Positions 9,168-17,315 of a stretch of DNA of 64,000 nt are shown here, piece after piece; position 1 is the stretch's first letter; every line of letters starts with the position of its first letter. Made by a program: the position numbers and the translations under genes. Below the pieces are notes generated by a model, which was not told the origin of the DNA, made no database searches, and saw only the letters and a list, made by a program, of their open reading frames with translations. Source of the DNA: Calothrix anomala FACHB-343 (GTDB lineage Bacteria; Cyanobacteriota; Cyanobacteriia; Cyanobacteriales; Nostocaceae); assembly GCF_014696435.1 (NCBI RefSeq), contig NZ_JACJQG010000013.1, positions 94,651 to 158,650 on the forward strand, in the 5' to 3' direction.

Positions 9168-10097
9168 ATGACTGAATTTATTTCTACTTACGGTTCGCTA
9201 ATAGTCTCTATGGTATTAGGGGCTTTATTGGGGCTATCCCTTTACTTACCATTAATGACAGGACAACTATCTTTAGCAAGCCCCGGATTTTATGCTCTAG
9301 GTGGTTATATTGCCGCAATTTTATCAACAACAGTCTTTAAATCTGATAGTAGTTCATTTTCGATTTGGCTGTTGTTAATCGAGATGATAATTGCTGGTAT
9401 AATTTCTGGATTATTGGGTATTGCTGTAGGAATTCCCGCTTTAAGATTGCGGGGAATTTATTTAGCGATCGCAACTATTGCTTTTGTCGAAGTTTTGCGC
9501 GTTATCTCCCTCAATTTAGAAATTACAGGCGGTGCTGTGGGGATTTTTGGTATTCCCCAACCCTTCCAAAACCAAATCGAATATTTATGGATTGCTTTAC
9601 CATTACTCATCATTTCAATGGTGTTATTTTATCGTCTAGAACGCATTCGCGTAGGCAGAGCATTTACTGCAATTCGAGAAGATGAACTAGCCGCCGGTGC
9701 AATGGGAATTAACCCCACATACTATAAAGTTTTAGCTTTTACATTAGGGGCTATTCTTGCAGGGGTAGTTGGTGCAATTAGCGCCCATTTTCTCAATACC
9801 TGGAATGCTCGCCAAGGGACATTTGATGCGAGTATTATCTACTTAACTTTTGTCTTAATTGGCGGTTCGAGAACGTTTTTAGGTTCAGTTGTGGGCGGAA
9901 TGGTATTTACAGCTTTACCCGAAATCTTGCGCAGTCTAGCCGATACAGGCGGATTACCTTTGTGGTTAGCGCAATTTTTACGAGATGGGAGATTAATTAT
10001 TTTTGGCGTGCTAATTGTTATCGGAACCATCTTTTTCCCTCAAGGATTAGTCACACCAGATATTTTTAAGCAGCGCAAAATTAAAAGTAGATCCTAA
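9168..10097 (+). CDS. livM: Branched-chain amino-acid ABC transporter permease (LivM type)
   Basis: 309 residues, about eight to nine membrane helices. LivM landmarks are LASPGFYALGGYIAA near the N-terminus, GIPALRLRGIYLAIATIAF in the middle, and the cytoplasmic loop GRAFTAIREDELAAGAMGIN that docks the ATPases. It pairs with the LivH-type permease to form the channel. The ATG sits at the end of TTGACTA heptamers without a clear Shine-Dalgarno sequence. Separated from livH by the Uma2 gene and a repeat-filled spacer. Confidence 0.9.
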   Translation: MTEFISTYGSLIVSMVLGALLGLSLYLPLMTGQLSLASPGFYALGGYIAAILSTTVFKSDSSSFSIWLLLIEMIIAGIISGLLGIAVGIPALRLRGIYLAIATIAFVEVLRVISLNLEITGGAVGIFGIPQPFQNQIEYLWIALPLLIISMVLFYRLERIRVGRAFTAIREDELAAGAMGINPTYYKVLAFTLGAILAGVVGAISAHFLNTWNARQGTFDASIIYLTFVLIGGSRTFLGSVVGGMVFTALPEILRSLADTGGLPLWLAQFLRDGRLIIFGVLIVIGTIFFPQGLVTPDIFKQRKIKSRS

Positions 10098-10272
10098 TTT
10101 AATATTTGAATTACTATAGCAATCCTATCTGAGTTGTGAAAATATTTTTTTTGATGAACCGCCAAGACGCCAAGTACGCCAAGGTTCAGAGAAGAAGCTG
10201 AGAGTTAGCAAATTTCACAAATGATTTAGGATTGCTACATTTCCTAGTCACTAGCCCCTAGCCCCTAGAAAT

Positions 10273-11046
10273 ATGGATAACAATTCTATTGTCTTAGAAG
10301 CAAAATCATTAACACGCCGCTTTGGTGGTTTAGTGGCTGTAAATAATGTCTCTTTCGCAGTCCAAAAACATGAAATTTTTGGATTAATCGGCCCTAATGG
10401 TGCAGGAAAAACCACATTATTTAATTTAATTACTGCTTTAATTCCCCCTTCTGAGGGACAATTAATTTATCAAGGTCAAGATATATCCCAATTACGTCCC
10501 CATAAAATTGCAGCTTTAGGAATTGCCCGCACTTTTCAAAACATTCGCTTATTCGGTGAATTATCAGCTTTAGAAAATGTGATTATTGGCGGGCATTTGC
10601 ATACTAATAGTGGTATGATTACAGGAGTTCTAGGATTGCCACCAGCGCCTAGTGAAGAATCTAAAAGTCGCAAAAAAGCTTTAGATTTATTAGAGATGGT
10701 GGGATTGAGCGATCGCACTCAAGAAAAAGCCAAGAACTTTGCTTACGGCGATCAGCGTCGCTTAGAAATCGCCCGCGCCTTAGCCTTAGAACCGCAAATT
10801 TTGCTCCTCGATGAACCCGCAGCAGGGATGAACCCCAGCGAAAAACAGCAACTCAGCGATTTTATCCGCAGTCTTAGGGAACGCTTTAACTTAACGATTA
10901 TCTTGATTGAGCATCATGTACCCTTAGTTATGGGATTATGCGATCGCATTGCTGTTTTGGATTTTGGACAATTAATTGCTTTGGGTAAACCTGCTGTTGT
11001 CAGAGACGATCCAGCCGTAATCGCAGCTTATTTGGGAAGTGGATGA
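10273..11046 (+). CDS. livG: Branched-chain amino-acid ABC transporter ATP-binding protein (LivG type)
   Basis: 257 residues. Walker A GPNGAGKTT at about 40-48, Q-loop at GIARTFQNIRLF, LivG-type signature YGDQRRLEIARALA in place of LSGGQ, Walker B ILLLDEPAAGMNP, and H-loop ILIEHHV. It powers the LivH/LivM channel from the cytoplasm. The start lies just after CTAGCCC heptamers (10248-10268). The next ATPase gene starts 15 bp after its stop, so the two are co-transcribed. Confidence 0.92.
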   Translation: MDNNSIVLEAKSLTRRFGGLVAVNNVSFAVQKHEIFGLIGPNGAGKTTLFNLITALIPPSEGQLIYQGQDISQLRPHKIAALGIARTFQNIRLFGELSALENVIIGGHLHTNSGMITGVLGLPPAPSEESKSRKKALDLLEMVGLSDRTQEKAKNFAYGDQRRLEIARALALEPQILLLDEPAAGMNPSEKQQLSDFIRSLRERFNLTIILIEHHVPLVMGLCDRIAVLDFGQLIALGKPAVVRDDPAVIAAYLGSG

Positions 11047-11061
11047 GGAATTAAACCGCCG

Positions 11062-11811
11062 ATGAACGCCGATGAACGCCAAGATTTAATTAGTAAAGAA
11101 GATTTTACGATTTTAGATGTTCAAGACCTAGATGTAAATTATGGCGGTATTCAAGCCTTAAAAAAAATTAATTTAATTATTAAAAAAGGTGAAGTAGTCA
11201 CTTTAATTGGTGCTAACGGTGCTGGTAAAACTACCACACTCCGCGCTATCTCGAAAATAGTTTATCCCAAAAGCGGGGCGATTTTTTATAGTGGTAAGAA
11301 TATCACGCGCCGTCCAGCTTACGAAGTAGTAAAACTAGGTATCGCCCATTCTCCTGAAGGAAGGAGAGTATTAGCCAGACAAACAGTTTTAGATAATTTA
11401 TTATTAGGCGCTTATATTCGTAACGATCGAGAACAAATTAAAGCAGATTTAGAACAGCAATATCAGCTATTTCCCCGGTTAGCTCAAAGACGCCATCAAC
11501 TAGCCGGAACCCTCAGTGGTGGGGAACAACAAATGTTAGCGATCGCGCGTGCTTTAATGAGTAAACCCCAACTCCTACTTTTAGACGAACCTAGCTTAGG
11601 TTTAGCACCCGCGATCGTCCGGGAAATCTTTACTATTATTGAAAATCTCCGCGCTACCGGCGTAACAATTTTATTAGTCGAACAAAACGCAAATTTAGCT
11701 TTACAAATTGCTGATCGAGGATATGTTTTAGAAGCTGGTGCTATTACTTTAACAGGTGCAGCATCGGAATTAATTACCGATGAGCGAGTGAAAAAAGCTT
11801 ATTTGGGATAA
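11062..11811 (+). CDS. livF: Branched-chain amino-acid ABC transporter ATP-binding protein (LivF type)
   Basis: 249 residues. Walker A GANGAGKTT, the LivF signature GIAHSPEGRRV, ABC signature LSGGEQQMLAIARAL, Walker B LLLLDEPSLGLAP and H-loop LLVEQNA. It forms the ATPase pair with LivG. The annotated start lies inside a duplicated 11-mer (GATGAACGCCG), and the first 15 or so residues (MNADERQDLIS) look repeat-derived rather than family-conserved. The domain proper begins near DVQDLDVNYGG, so a later start is possible. Confidence 0.92.
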   Translation: MNADERQDLISKEDFTILDVQDLDVNYGGIQALKKINLIIKKGEVVTLIGANGAGKTTTLRAISKIVYPKSGAIFYSGKNITRRPAYEVVKLGIAHSPEGRRVLARQTVLDNLLLGAYIRNDREQIKADLEQQYQLFPRLAQRRHQLAGTLSGGEQQMLAIARALMSKPQLLLLDEPSLGLAPAIVREIFTIIENLRATGVTILLVEQNANLALQIADRGYVLEAGAITLTGAASELITDERVKKAYLG

Positions 11812-11842
11812 CTGAATTAAATGAAGAAATAGGGTGGGATAT

Positions 11843-12406
11843 ATGGTACAGTTACCAACCAAACCTCTAACTTTAGAAGAATTTTTAAAACTGCCGGAAA
11901 CTAAGCCAGCTAGTGAATATATCAATGGGCATATTATTCAAAAACCTATGCCACAAGGAAAACATAGTAGGCTTAGATGTCAGTTATTTAGTACTATTAA
12001 TGCTTTAGCTGAAACTCAAAAAATTGCCCTAGCCTTTCCAGAATTGCGTTGTACCTTTGGCGGACGTTCAATTGTCCCTGATGTCGCGGTGTTTGCTTGG
12101 GAAAGAATTCCTGTAGATGCAAATGGCGATGTGACGAATGTTTTTGAAACTTATCCAGATTGGACAATTGAAATCCTCTCACCTGAACAAAGTCAGACTA
12201 AAGTCACCGGAAATATTTTACATTGTCTAAAGTATGGTACTAGCTTAGGTTGGCTGATTGACCCAGATGAAAAATCTGTTATAGTTTATCCACCAAAACA
12301 ACAACCAGAACTTTTACAAGCAGAACAGGAAATTTTACCAGTTCCCGATTTAGTGAGTAACCTGCAATTAACTGTAGGACAATTATTTGCATGGTTAAAA
12401 TTATAA
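11843..12406 (+). CDS. Uma2 family (DUF820) putative endonuclease
   Basis: 187 residues from the ATG at 11843, preceded by AGGGTGGG; a GTG at 11834 would add three residues. The fold landmarks are TLEEFLKLPETKPASEYINGHIIQKPM, then RSIVPDVAVFAW with the conserved PD at about 80, and WTIEILSPEQSQ with the acidic residue of the (D/E)xK core. It is shorter than and clearly diverged from the Uma2 protein at 8256. It follows livF by 31 bp on the same strand and ends the transporter cluster. Role unknown. Confidence 0.85.
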   Translation: MVQLPTKPLTLEEFLKLPETKPASEYINGHIIQKPMPQGKHSRLRCQLFSTINALAETQKIALAFPELRCTFGGRSIVPDVAVFAWERIPVDANGDVTNVFETYPDWTIEILSPEQSQTKVTGNILHCLKYGTSLGWLIDPDEKSVIVYPPKQQPELLQAEQEILPVPDLVSNLQLTVGQLFAWLKL

Positions 12407-12426
12407 GCTAATGCAAAACTAGACAA

Positions 12427-12490
12427 TTGTAGGTTGGGCTTACCGTGTGTAAAGCCAACAAACCCCCCAAATGTTGGGTTTTGTGACTCA
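12427..12490. repeat. Interspersed repeat of the GTAGGTTGGG...AACCCAACA type
   Basis: TGTAGGTTGGGCTTAC and AAATGTTGGGTTTTGTG match, with changes, the inner part of the MITE at 21766-21971. This repeat reaches close to the next gene and accounts for an apparent upstream extension of that reading frame. Confidence 0.6.
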
Positions 12491-12512
12491 ATCAAACATA
12501 CGCAGCTTAATC

Positions 12513-12944
12513 ATGACTAAAAAAGTAATTAAAAATCAAATTCTAGGTGAATTAACTTGGCATAATGATTTTGATTGGTGGAAGGGTAAAATTGAAATTA
12601 CTCCAGGGAATATTATTAGTTTGAGCGTTGATAGTGAGAATATAGAAATACCATCTGTTAGCGAACTTACTTGTCATTCTTTCACCCGAATTAAACAACA
12701 AGAAGTCAACCTTCGGCGTTGTACAGCTAACCAGCTTATCGACCTGTACAATAAAAGCTGGAATAATGATGATGAGATTGACTGTCCAACTTTCATGAAT
12801 TTGATCAAACTCGAAGCAGTCCATTTAAATTCTGATGGTAGCGCTACCTTGTATTATGAGGATGGCGGTTTATTTGGCGGACATGTAATTGTTGTCTCGA
12901 TTGATTGTGATGGAATTTTTGAGGATGCAGATATTGCAGGTTAA
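12513..12944 (+). CDS. DUF2262-like hypothetical protein
   Basis: 143 residues from the ATG at 12513; earlier in-frame codons fall in a dispersed repeat, so I exclude them. The beginning (ILGELTWHNDFDWWKGKIEI) and the end (FGGHVIVVSIDCDGIFEDADIAG) resemble the DUF2262 group, small cytoplasmic proteins sometimes found among immunity or accessory genes. No catalytic motif or signal peptide. It stands alone after the transporter cluster. Function unknown. Confidence 0.65.
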   Translation: MTKKVIKNQILGELTWHNDFDWWKGKIEITPGNIISLSVDSENIEIPSVSELTCHSFTRIKQQEVNLRRCTANQLIDLYNKSWNNDDEIDCPTFMNLIKLEAVHLNSDGSATLYYEDGGLFGGHVIVVSIDCDGIFEDADIAG

Positions 12945-12990
12945 TACTGCTAAACATGTAAAATAAAAAATTTTTTAACATATATAGATT

Positions 12991-13103
12991 TAGCTAGATA
13001 GATTAGGACATCAAGCTAAAATAAAACCCTGACAATCAAAGGCTTTTAAGTCTGTCAACAGTCAACAGTCAACAGTCAACAGTCAACAGTCAACAGTCAA
13101 CAG
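12991..13103. repeat. Dispersed repeat followed by (GTCAACA) heptamers
   Basis: 12991-13058 (TAGATTAGGACATCAA, then ATAAAACCCTGA, then TTTTAAGTCTGTCAA) matches 45093-45160 closely. In both places the repeat runs into GTCAACA heptamers; here about seven copies at 13054-13103. Confidence 0.75.
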
Positions 13104-13115
13104 CTATAAATAGGC

Positions 13116-13148
13116 AATGCCCACCATTTTATATCTTTGGTGGGCATT
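13116..13148. terminator. Stem-loop between convergent genes (aqpZ terminator candidate)
   Basis: AATGCCCACCA at 13116-13126 pairs perfectly with TGGTGGGCATT at 13138-13148 (11 bp, 11-nt loop). It lies 26 bp beyond the aqpZ stop codon and could serve both the plus-strand DUF2262 gene and aqpZ. No long U tract. Confidence 0.55.
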
Positions 13149-13174
13149 ATAAATAATATTGTGTTTGAAAATTG

Positions 13175-13945
13175 CTATTTCAACTGCAATTCTGCTTCGC
13201 CTACAACAGGTTCGCCTGATTCACCTAATACTCGTGAATAGAAAGATCCAGCTAAGATTGCACCTAAAATAGGCGCAATCCAAAACATCCAAACTTGGCG
13301 AAACATTTCTACCCCAGCAAACAGTGCAGGGCCAGTAGTACGCGCAGGATTTACTGATGTATTAGTGATGGGAATACTGACTAAATGAATCAAAGTTAGC
13401 GCTAAACCAATAGCAATCGGTGCAAATCCTTTAGGCGCACGGCCATCAGTTGAACCTAAAATTACTATTAAAAAGATGAAGGTGAGTACAACTTCTGTGA
13501 TGAAGCAAGCAAATATTGAATAACCACCGGGAGAATGTTCTGCAAAACCATTTGTTGCTAATGGATTCGAGCCAGAAAGTGTAAAGCCTGGTTTACCACT
13601 GGCGATTAAATAAATTAACCCTGCGGCGAAAATTGCGCCTAATACTTGAGAAATAATATATGGCAGTAATTCGGAGCCGGGAAACCGTCTTCCTGCCCAC
13701 AAACCAAATGATACAGCCGGGTTAAGATGACAACCAGAAATATGACCAATCGCATAGGCCATAATCAAAACTGTCAGTCCAAATGCTAGAGACACACCTA
13801 AAAAACCAATTCCCAATTCATTGGCTTTAGCATCAGGAAATGCTGCTGCAAAAACAGCACTTCCGCATCCACCAAGAACTAGCACCAATGTTCCGAGAAA
13901 TTCCGCAAGACAACGGGTAAACAGGGGTATCATTTTTTTATCCAT
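13175..13945 (-). CDS. aqpZ: Aquaporin Z family water channel
   Basis: 256 residues, six membrane helices and the two half-helices of the MIP family: HLNPAVS at about 73-79 and [11 protein letters not shown] at about 197-207. The N-terminus [21 protein letters not shown] is typical of AqpZ. The selectivity-filter region around the first loop is of the water-channel rather than glycerol type, judged from family resemblance. It sits in the plasma membrane and carries water during osmotic change. A good ribosome-binding site (GAGGAG on the minus strand) precedes the ATG at 13945. Confidence 0.92.
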   Translation of the reverse strand: MDKKMIPLFTRCLAEFLGTLVLVLGGCGSAVFAAAFPDAKANELGIGFLGVSLAFGLTVLIMAYAIGHISGCHLNPAVSFGLWAGRRFPGSELLPYIISQVLGAIFAAGLIYLIASGKPGFTLSGSNPLATNGFAEHSPGGYSIFACFITEVVLTFIFLIVILGSTDGRAPKGFAPIAIGLALTLIHLVSIPITNTSVNPARTTGPALFAGVEMFRQVWMFWIAPILGAILAGSFYSRVLGESGEPVVGEAELQLK

Positions 13946-14437
13946 ACTCTCCTCAGTTTCAATTTACGCTGTCATCTTTCCAGATTTTTAATCTTTAATT
14001 TTTTTTTAATTTTATACAATTGTTTATATTATTGATATCAATTTGTATACTGCTATTTATTTACTAGCTAGTTTCTCAATATTTAGAAACATATGTAAGG
14101 TGAGAATTGCTAACCCTACATATAAGGAGATTTTTTGGATTAAATTAGCTAGCTAGAGTTAATTTATCAATATTTCTTAATAATCTAAATTGTTAAATTA
14201 ATTTGCACTCCCATGAGCAATAAAATACCCTTGAAATGATTAATATTGCTTGATACACAAGGAATTTTTATTACTGACTTACCAAGTTTCTCAACATGAG
14301 AAATAATCTTAGATGCCCTACTCTCACAAGAATTATTTAACAAAACATTACAATATTTATAATATATTTGGATTTGTAGCCCAGTTTTTGGGTGTCTATT
14401 ACTGTAGCGAATTGTATTCCCCTGAACAATTAAAACC
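13946..14437. other. AT-rich divergent intergenic region
   Basis: About 490 bp between aqpZ (minus) and the histidine phosphatase gene (plus), very AT-rich. It probably holds both promoters. An 84-codon minus-strand reading frame here (14185-14439) is not convincing. No RNA gene or clear operator recognised. Confidence 0.4.
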
Positions 14438-15085
14438 ATGAGTCAAATTATCTGGATCGCCAGACACGCCAACCGCCTTGACTTTGTCAACCCCGATTGG
14501 TTTCTCACTGCTGAACGCCGCTACGATCCACCTTTATCAGAGGATGGTTTCATTCAAGCCAAGCAGCTAGCTAATCGCCTCAAAACAGAAAAAATCAGTC
14601 ATATTTTTGCCTCTCCCTTTCTCCGCACCGTGCAAACGGCTAATGCAGTGGCTCAAGCCCTAGATTTACCGATTAAGCTAGAAACTGGGTTAAGTGAATG
14701 GTTAAATCCTGCTTGGATGACAGAAGAACCAGAAAGGCTTTCCACATCAGCGTTAGCAGAATTATTTCCCAGAATTGATATCAGTTATACCGCGCGCATT
14801 GCTGCCAAATATCCAGAAACACATGAACAAGTCAGAGGACGTTCGGGACAAACAGCTAGATGTCTGGCTACAGAATTCTACCCGGAGAATATCCTGTTAG
14901 TAGCACATGGCGCTTCTGTACTGGGTGCGGCGATGGGATTAGCCGGAGAAGTTGCAAAAACGGAAGTGAAGGCTTCTTTATGTTCTTTAGTCAAAGTGGT
15001 GCTGCAAGACTCAGAATGGTTACTAGAACTTAAGGGAGATACTTCTCATCTAGTGGAGGTAGAGGAAGTAGTTCGATTTGTTTAA
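14438..15085 (+). CDS. Histidine phosphatase family protein (phosphoglycerate-mutase-like)
   Basis: 215 residues. The RHG-type catalytic motif appears as IARHANR near the N-terminus, with the nucleophilic His at residue 9. The second conserved stretch SPFLRTVQTA follows at about 60-69, and the second catalytic histidine is in LLVAHGAS at about 155-162. The protein lacks the extended insert of true cofactor-dependent phosphoglycerate mutases. It is therefore more likely a phosphatase of small phospho-compounds or proteins, substrate unknown. It precedes glucokinase by 86 bp on the same strand. Confidence 0.82.
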   Translation: MSQIIWIARHANRLDFVNPDWFLTAERRYDPPLSEDGFIQAKQLANRLKTEKISHIFASPFLRTVQTANAVAQALDLPIKLETGLSEWLNPAWMTEEPERLSTSALAELFPRIDISYTARIAAKYPETHEQVRGRSGQTARCLATEFYPENILLVAHGASVLGAAMGLAGEVAKTEVKASLCSLVKVVLQDSEWLLELKGDTSHLVEVEEVVRFV

Positions 15086-15171
15086 ATCTCTGATAGAGAT
15101 TTTGAATCTTGGCTTCCGCTAATCTAGATATTGCTATGGACTGAGAATTCACTCTATTACTGATAAGTTTT

Positions 15172-16224
15172 ATGACATTACTACTAGCGGGAGACATCGG
15201 CGGTACAAAAACTATTCTGCGGTTAACGGAAACCACAGACTCACCGGGAATCAATGAAACCTCAGACTCCCATCTGTTACGCAATATTTATGAGGAAAGT
15301 TTTCACAGTCAAGACTTTCCTGATTTAGTACCGATAGTCCAGCAGTTTTTAACTAAAGCCAAAGCCGCAACACCAGAAAAAGCTTGCTTTGCGATCGCGG
15401 GGCCAGTGGTGAAGAATACTGCTAAGTTGACCAATTTGGCTTGGTATTTAGATAGCGAACGTCTACAGCAAGAATTAGGGATTGGTTCTGTTTCCCTGAT
15501 CAATGACTTTACAGCGATTGGTCACGGTATTTTTGGTTTAAACAACAAACATCTGCTGACTTTACAAGCAGGAAAACCCAAATCGGAAGCACCGATTGCG
15601 ATTATTGGTGCGGGAACTGGCTTAGGACAAGGCTTTTTAATTAAGCAAGGACAACATTATCAAGTCTTTCCTTCTGAGGGTGGACATGCAGATTTTGCAC
15701 CGCGTACCGAGTTAGAGTTTCGGTTGATGAAATACCTGCTAGATAAACATGATATCCAGCGCGTTTCTGTAGAAAGAGTTGTGTCTGGTCAAGGTATTAT
15801 CTCTATTTACCAGTTTTTGCGGGATCAAAAAATTGCGACGGAATCACCAGATATCGCCAATATTGTCAGAGTGTGGGAACAAGAGGCAGGAAAATTAGAG
15901 AAAAGCGTCGATCCCAATGCAATTATTGGCACAGCTGCACTTCAAGGACGCGATCGCCTTTCTCAACAAACCATGCAGCTATTTGTCGAACTTTATGGTG
16001 CAGAAGCGGGAAATTTAGCGATTAAACTCCTACCTTATGGCGGATTATATGTTGCTGGTGGTATTGCTCCCAAAATCTTGCCGTTAATCCAAGAGGGTAG
16101 TTTTCTGTTAAACTTCACCCAAAAAGGTAGAATGCGTTCCCTCCTCGAAGAAATACCGGTGTATATTATCCTCAACCAACAAGTAGGGCTAATTGGTGCT
16201 GCTTTGTATGCTGCTAGGTTATAA
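15172..16224 (+). CDS. glk: Glucokinase (ROK-unrelated, GlkA type)
   Basis: 350 residues. The phosphate-1 loop is LLAGDIGGTKTILRL at the N-terminus; the catalytic base region is LINDFTAIGHGI, with Asp at about 110. GAGTGLGQGF is the ATP-site loop and EGGHADFAPR the sugar-binding segment characteristic of bacterial Glk; GGLYVAGGIAPK is the adenosine motif. It phosphorylates glucose to glucose 6-phosphate with ATP in the cytoplasm. A small secreted-protein gene follows 42 bp later and may share the transcript. Confidence 0.93.
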   Translation: MTLLLAGDIGGTKTILRLTETTDSPGINETSDSHLLRNIYEESFHSQDFPDLVPIVQQFLTKAKAATPEKACFAIAGPVVKNTAKLTNLAWYLDSERLQQELGIGSVSLINDFTAIGHGIFGLNNKHLLTLQAGKPKSEAPIAIIGAGTGLGQGFLIKQGQHYQVFPSEGGHADFAPRTELEFRLMKYLLDKHDIQRVSVERVVSGQGIISIYQFLRDQKIATESPDIANIVRVWEQEAGKLEKSVDPNAIIGTAALQGRDRLSQQTMQLFVELYGAEAGNLAIKLLPYGGLYVAGGIAPKILPLIQEGSFLLNFTQKGRMRSLLEEIPVYIILNQQVGLIGAALYAARL

Positions 16225-16266
16225 CAGCTAGCATCGGTGATATTAGCATCATCAAAAGCAAAATCT

Positions 16267-16875
16267 ATGACAATTAAACTTTTATTGCCCTTACTTGCTG
16301 CCACACTTGTATGTGGCGGATCTTTATTGGTAGAAGCAGTTCAACCTAAACCAAAAGTTACTTCAACTCCGGCTAAAACCAAAGTTAATCAACCAGTCCA
16401 GCCCAAATGGAAGTTGTTTACTGGCCCCGATGGACGTTTTAGTGTTTTAATGCCAGGAACCCCTAAAAGGAATACCCAAACCCAAAAAACCTACATGGGG
16501 GAAATCAATGTCGAATTATTTATTGCCCAACCACAAAAACAGGAAGTAGCTTATGTAGTGGCTTACAATGATTTTCCTTACAGTTATGGTCAAATGGCGA
16601 ACCCCCAAACGGTACTGAATAACGCTAGAGATATCGCCTTAAAGACTACGAAAAGTAATTTAATTAGTCAGCGAGATATTCAGAGTACTAATGGTCATCC
16701 AGGTAAAGAAATTGAGTATGTAGACGCTGGGGGGAAATTCACCAAAAACAGAATGTATTTTGCTCAAGGGCGGTTGTATCAAGTAATGGCTGTAACTACC
16801 AAAAAACAACGCCCATCTTTAGTGAAAACCATCAATGGCTATTTAAATTCCTTCAATTTGGTTTTAAAAGCTTGA
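16267..16875 (+). CDS. Secreted cyanobacterial protein of unknown function
   Basis: 202 residues from the ATG at 16267; the upstream ATG at 16237 gives a poor N-terminus. A signal peptide is clear (MTIKLLLPLLAATLVCGG). A Pro/Lys/Thr-rich linker follows, then a compact domain: DGRFSVLMPGTPKR at about 56-69, VAYVVAYNDFPYSYG near 95, and the conserved end NGYLNSFNLV. This DGRFSVLMPG domain is common in cyanobacterial secreted proteins, but its role is unknown. It follows glk closely. Confidence 0.7.
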   Translation: MTIKLLLPLLAATLVCGGSLLVEAVQPKPKVTSTPAKTKVNQPVQPKWKLFTGPDGRFSVLMPGTPKRNTQTQKTYMGEINVELFIAQPQKQEVAYVVAYNDFPYSYGQMANPQTVLNNARDIALKTTKSNLISQRDIQSTNGHPGKEIEYVDAGGKFTKNRMYFAQGRLYQVMAVTTKKQRPSLVKTINGYLNSFNLVLKA

Positions 16876-17315
16876 ATTCAGTTCTCAGCTTTGAATGCAA
16901 GTTCAAGGCTGAGGCTGGGCATGGGGCATGGGGCATTGGGCATGGGAAGATAAAGGATACAAATGACTAATGACTAATGACAGCCTCCGCCACTAATCTC
17001 TAATACCAATTCTCCAAAAGGAAGCAACAGATAATGACGGGGGACGCGGAGACAACGAGACGCGGAGATTAATGTGTAGCCAGATTTTAGAGAAAAGGTC
17101 AGGACTTACGCAAAATACCTTTGAAACTCTTATTTCTTCGTGTCCTTCGTGTCTTTGCGGTTCGATTCTTCCGTAGTTTGTGCGTAAGTTTTAAAGGTAT
17201 AATTACACCAACTTATACCAATTTGAAAAAAGAATGCGATAGATACACAACCTCAACGCTTTGTTCTGTCTGGATTCTTAATTTTGAATTTTGAATTTTG
17301 AATTTTGAATTGGTA
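16876..17315. other. Repeat-filled spacer downstream of the hybrid kinase
   Basis: No gene seen. The spacer contains GGGCATG heptamers (16915-16945; four or more G runs). A TACCAATTCTCC...AGCAACAGAT repeat at about 17004-17035 recurs at about 63761-63790. ACTTACGCA and TGCGTAAGT lie at 17104-17112 and 17181-17189 as a 9-bp inverted repeat. A second inverted pair, ATACCAATT (17215-17223) and AATTGGTAT (17308-17316), has its right arm overlapping the kinase stop codon. GAATTTT repeats lie at 17285-17310. Confidence 0.65.

Noticed and set aside
13054-13103. Regular heptamer arrays as CRISPR
   Set aside because: No repeat-spacer alternation; units are 7 bp and directly tandem. The same holds for 40175-40284, 55521-55597 and 47716-48046.
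14185-14439. 84-codon minus-strand frame divergent from the histidine phosphatase
   Set aside because: No recognisable domain, lies in very AT-rich promoter-like DNA and its start overlaps the start codon of the opposite gene.
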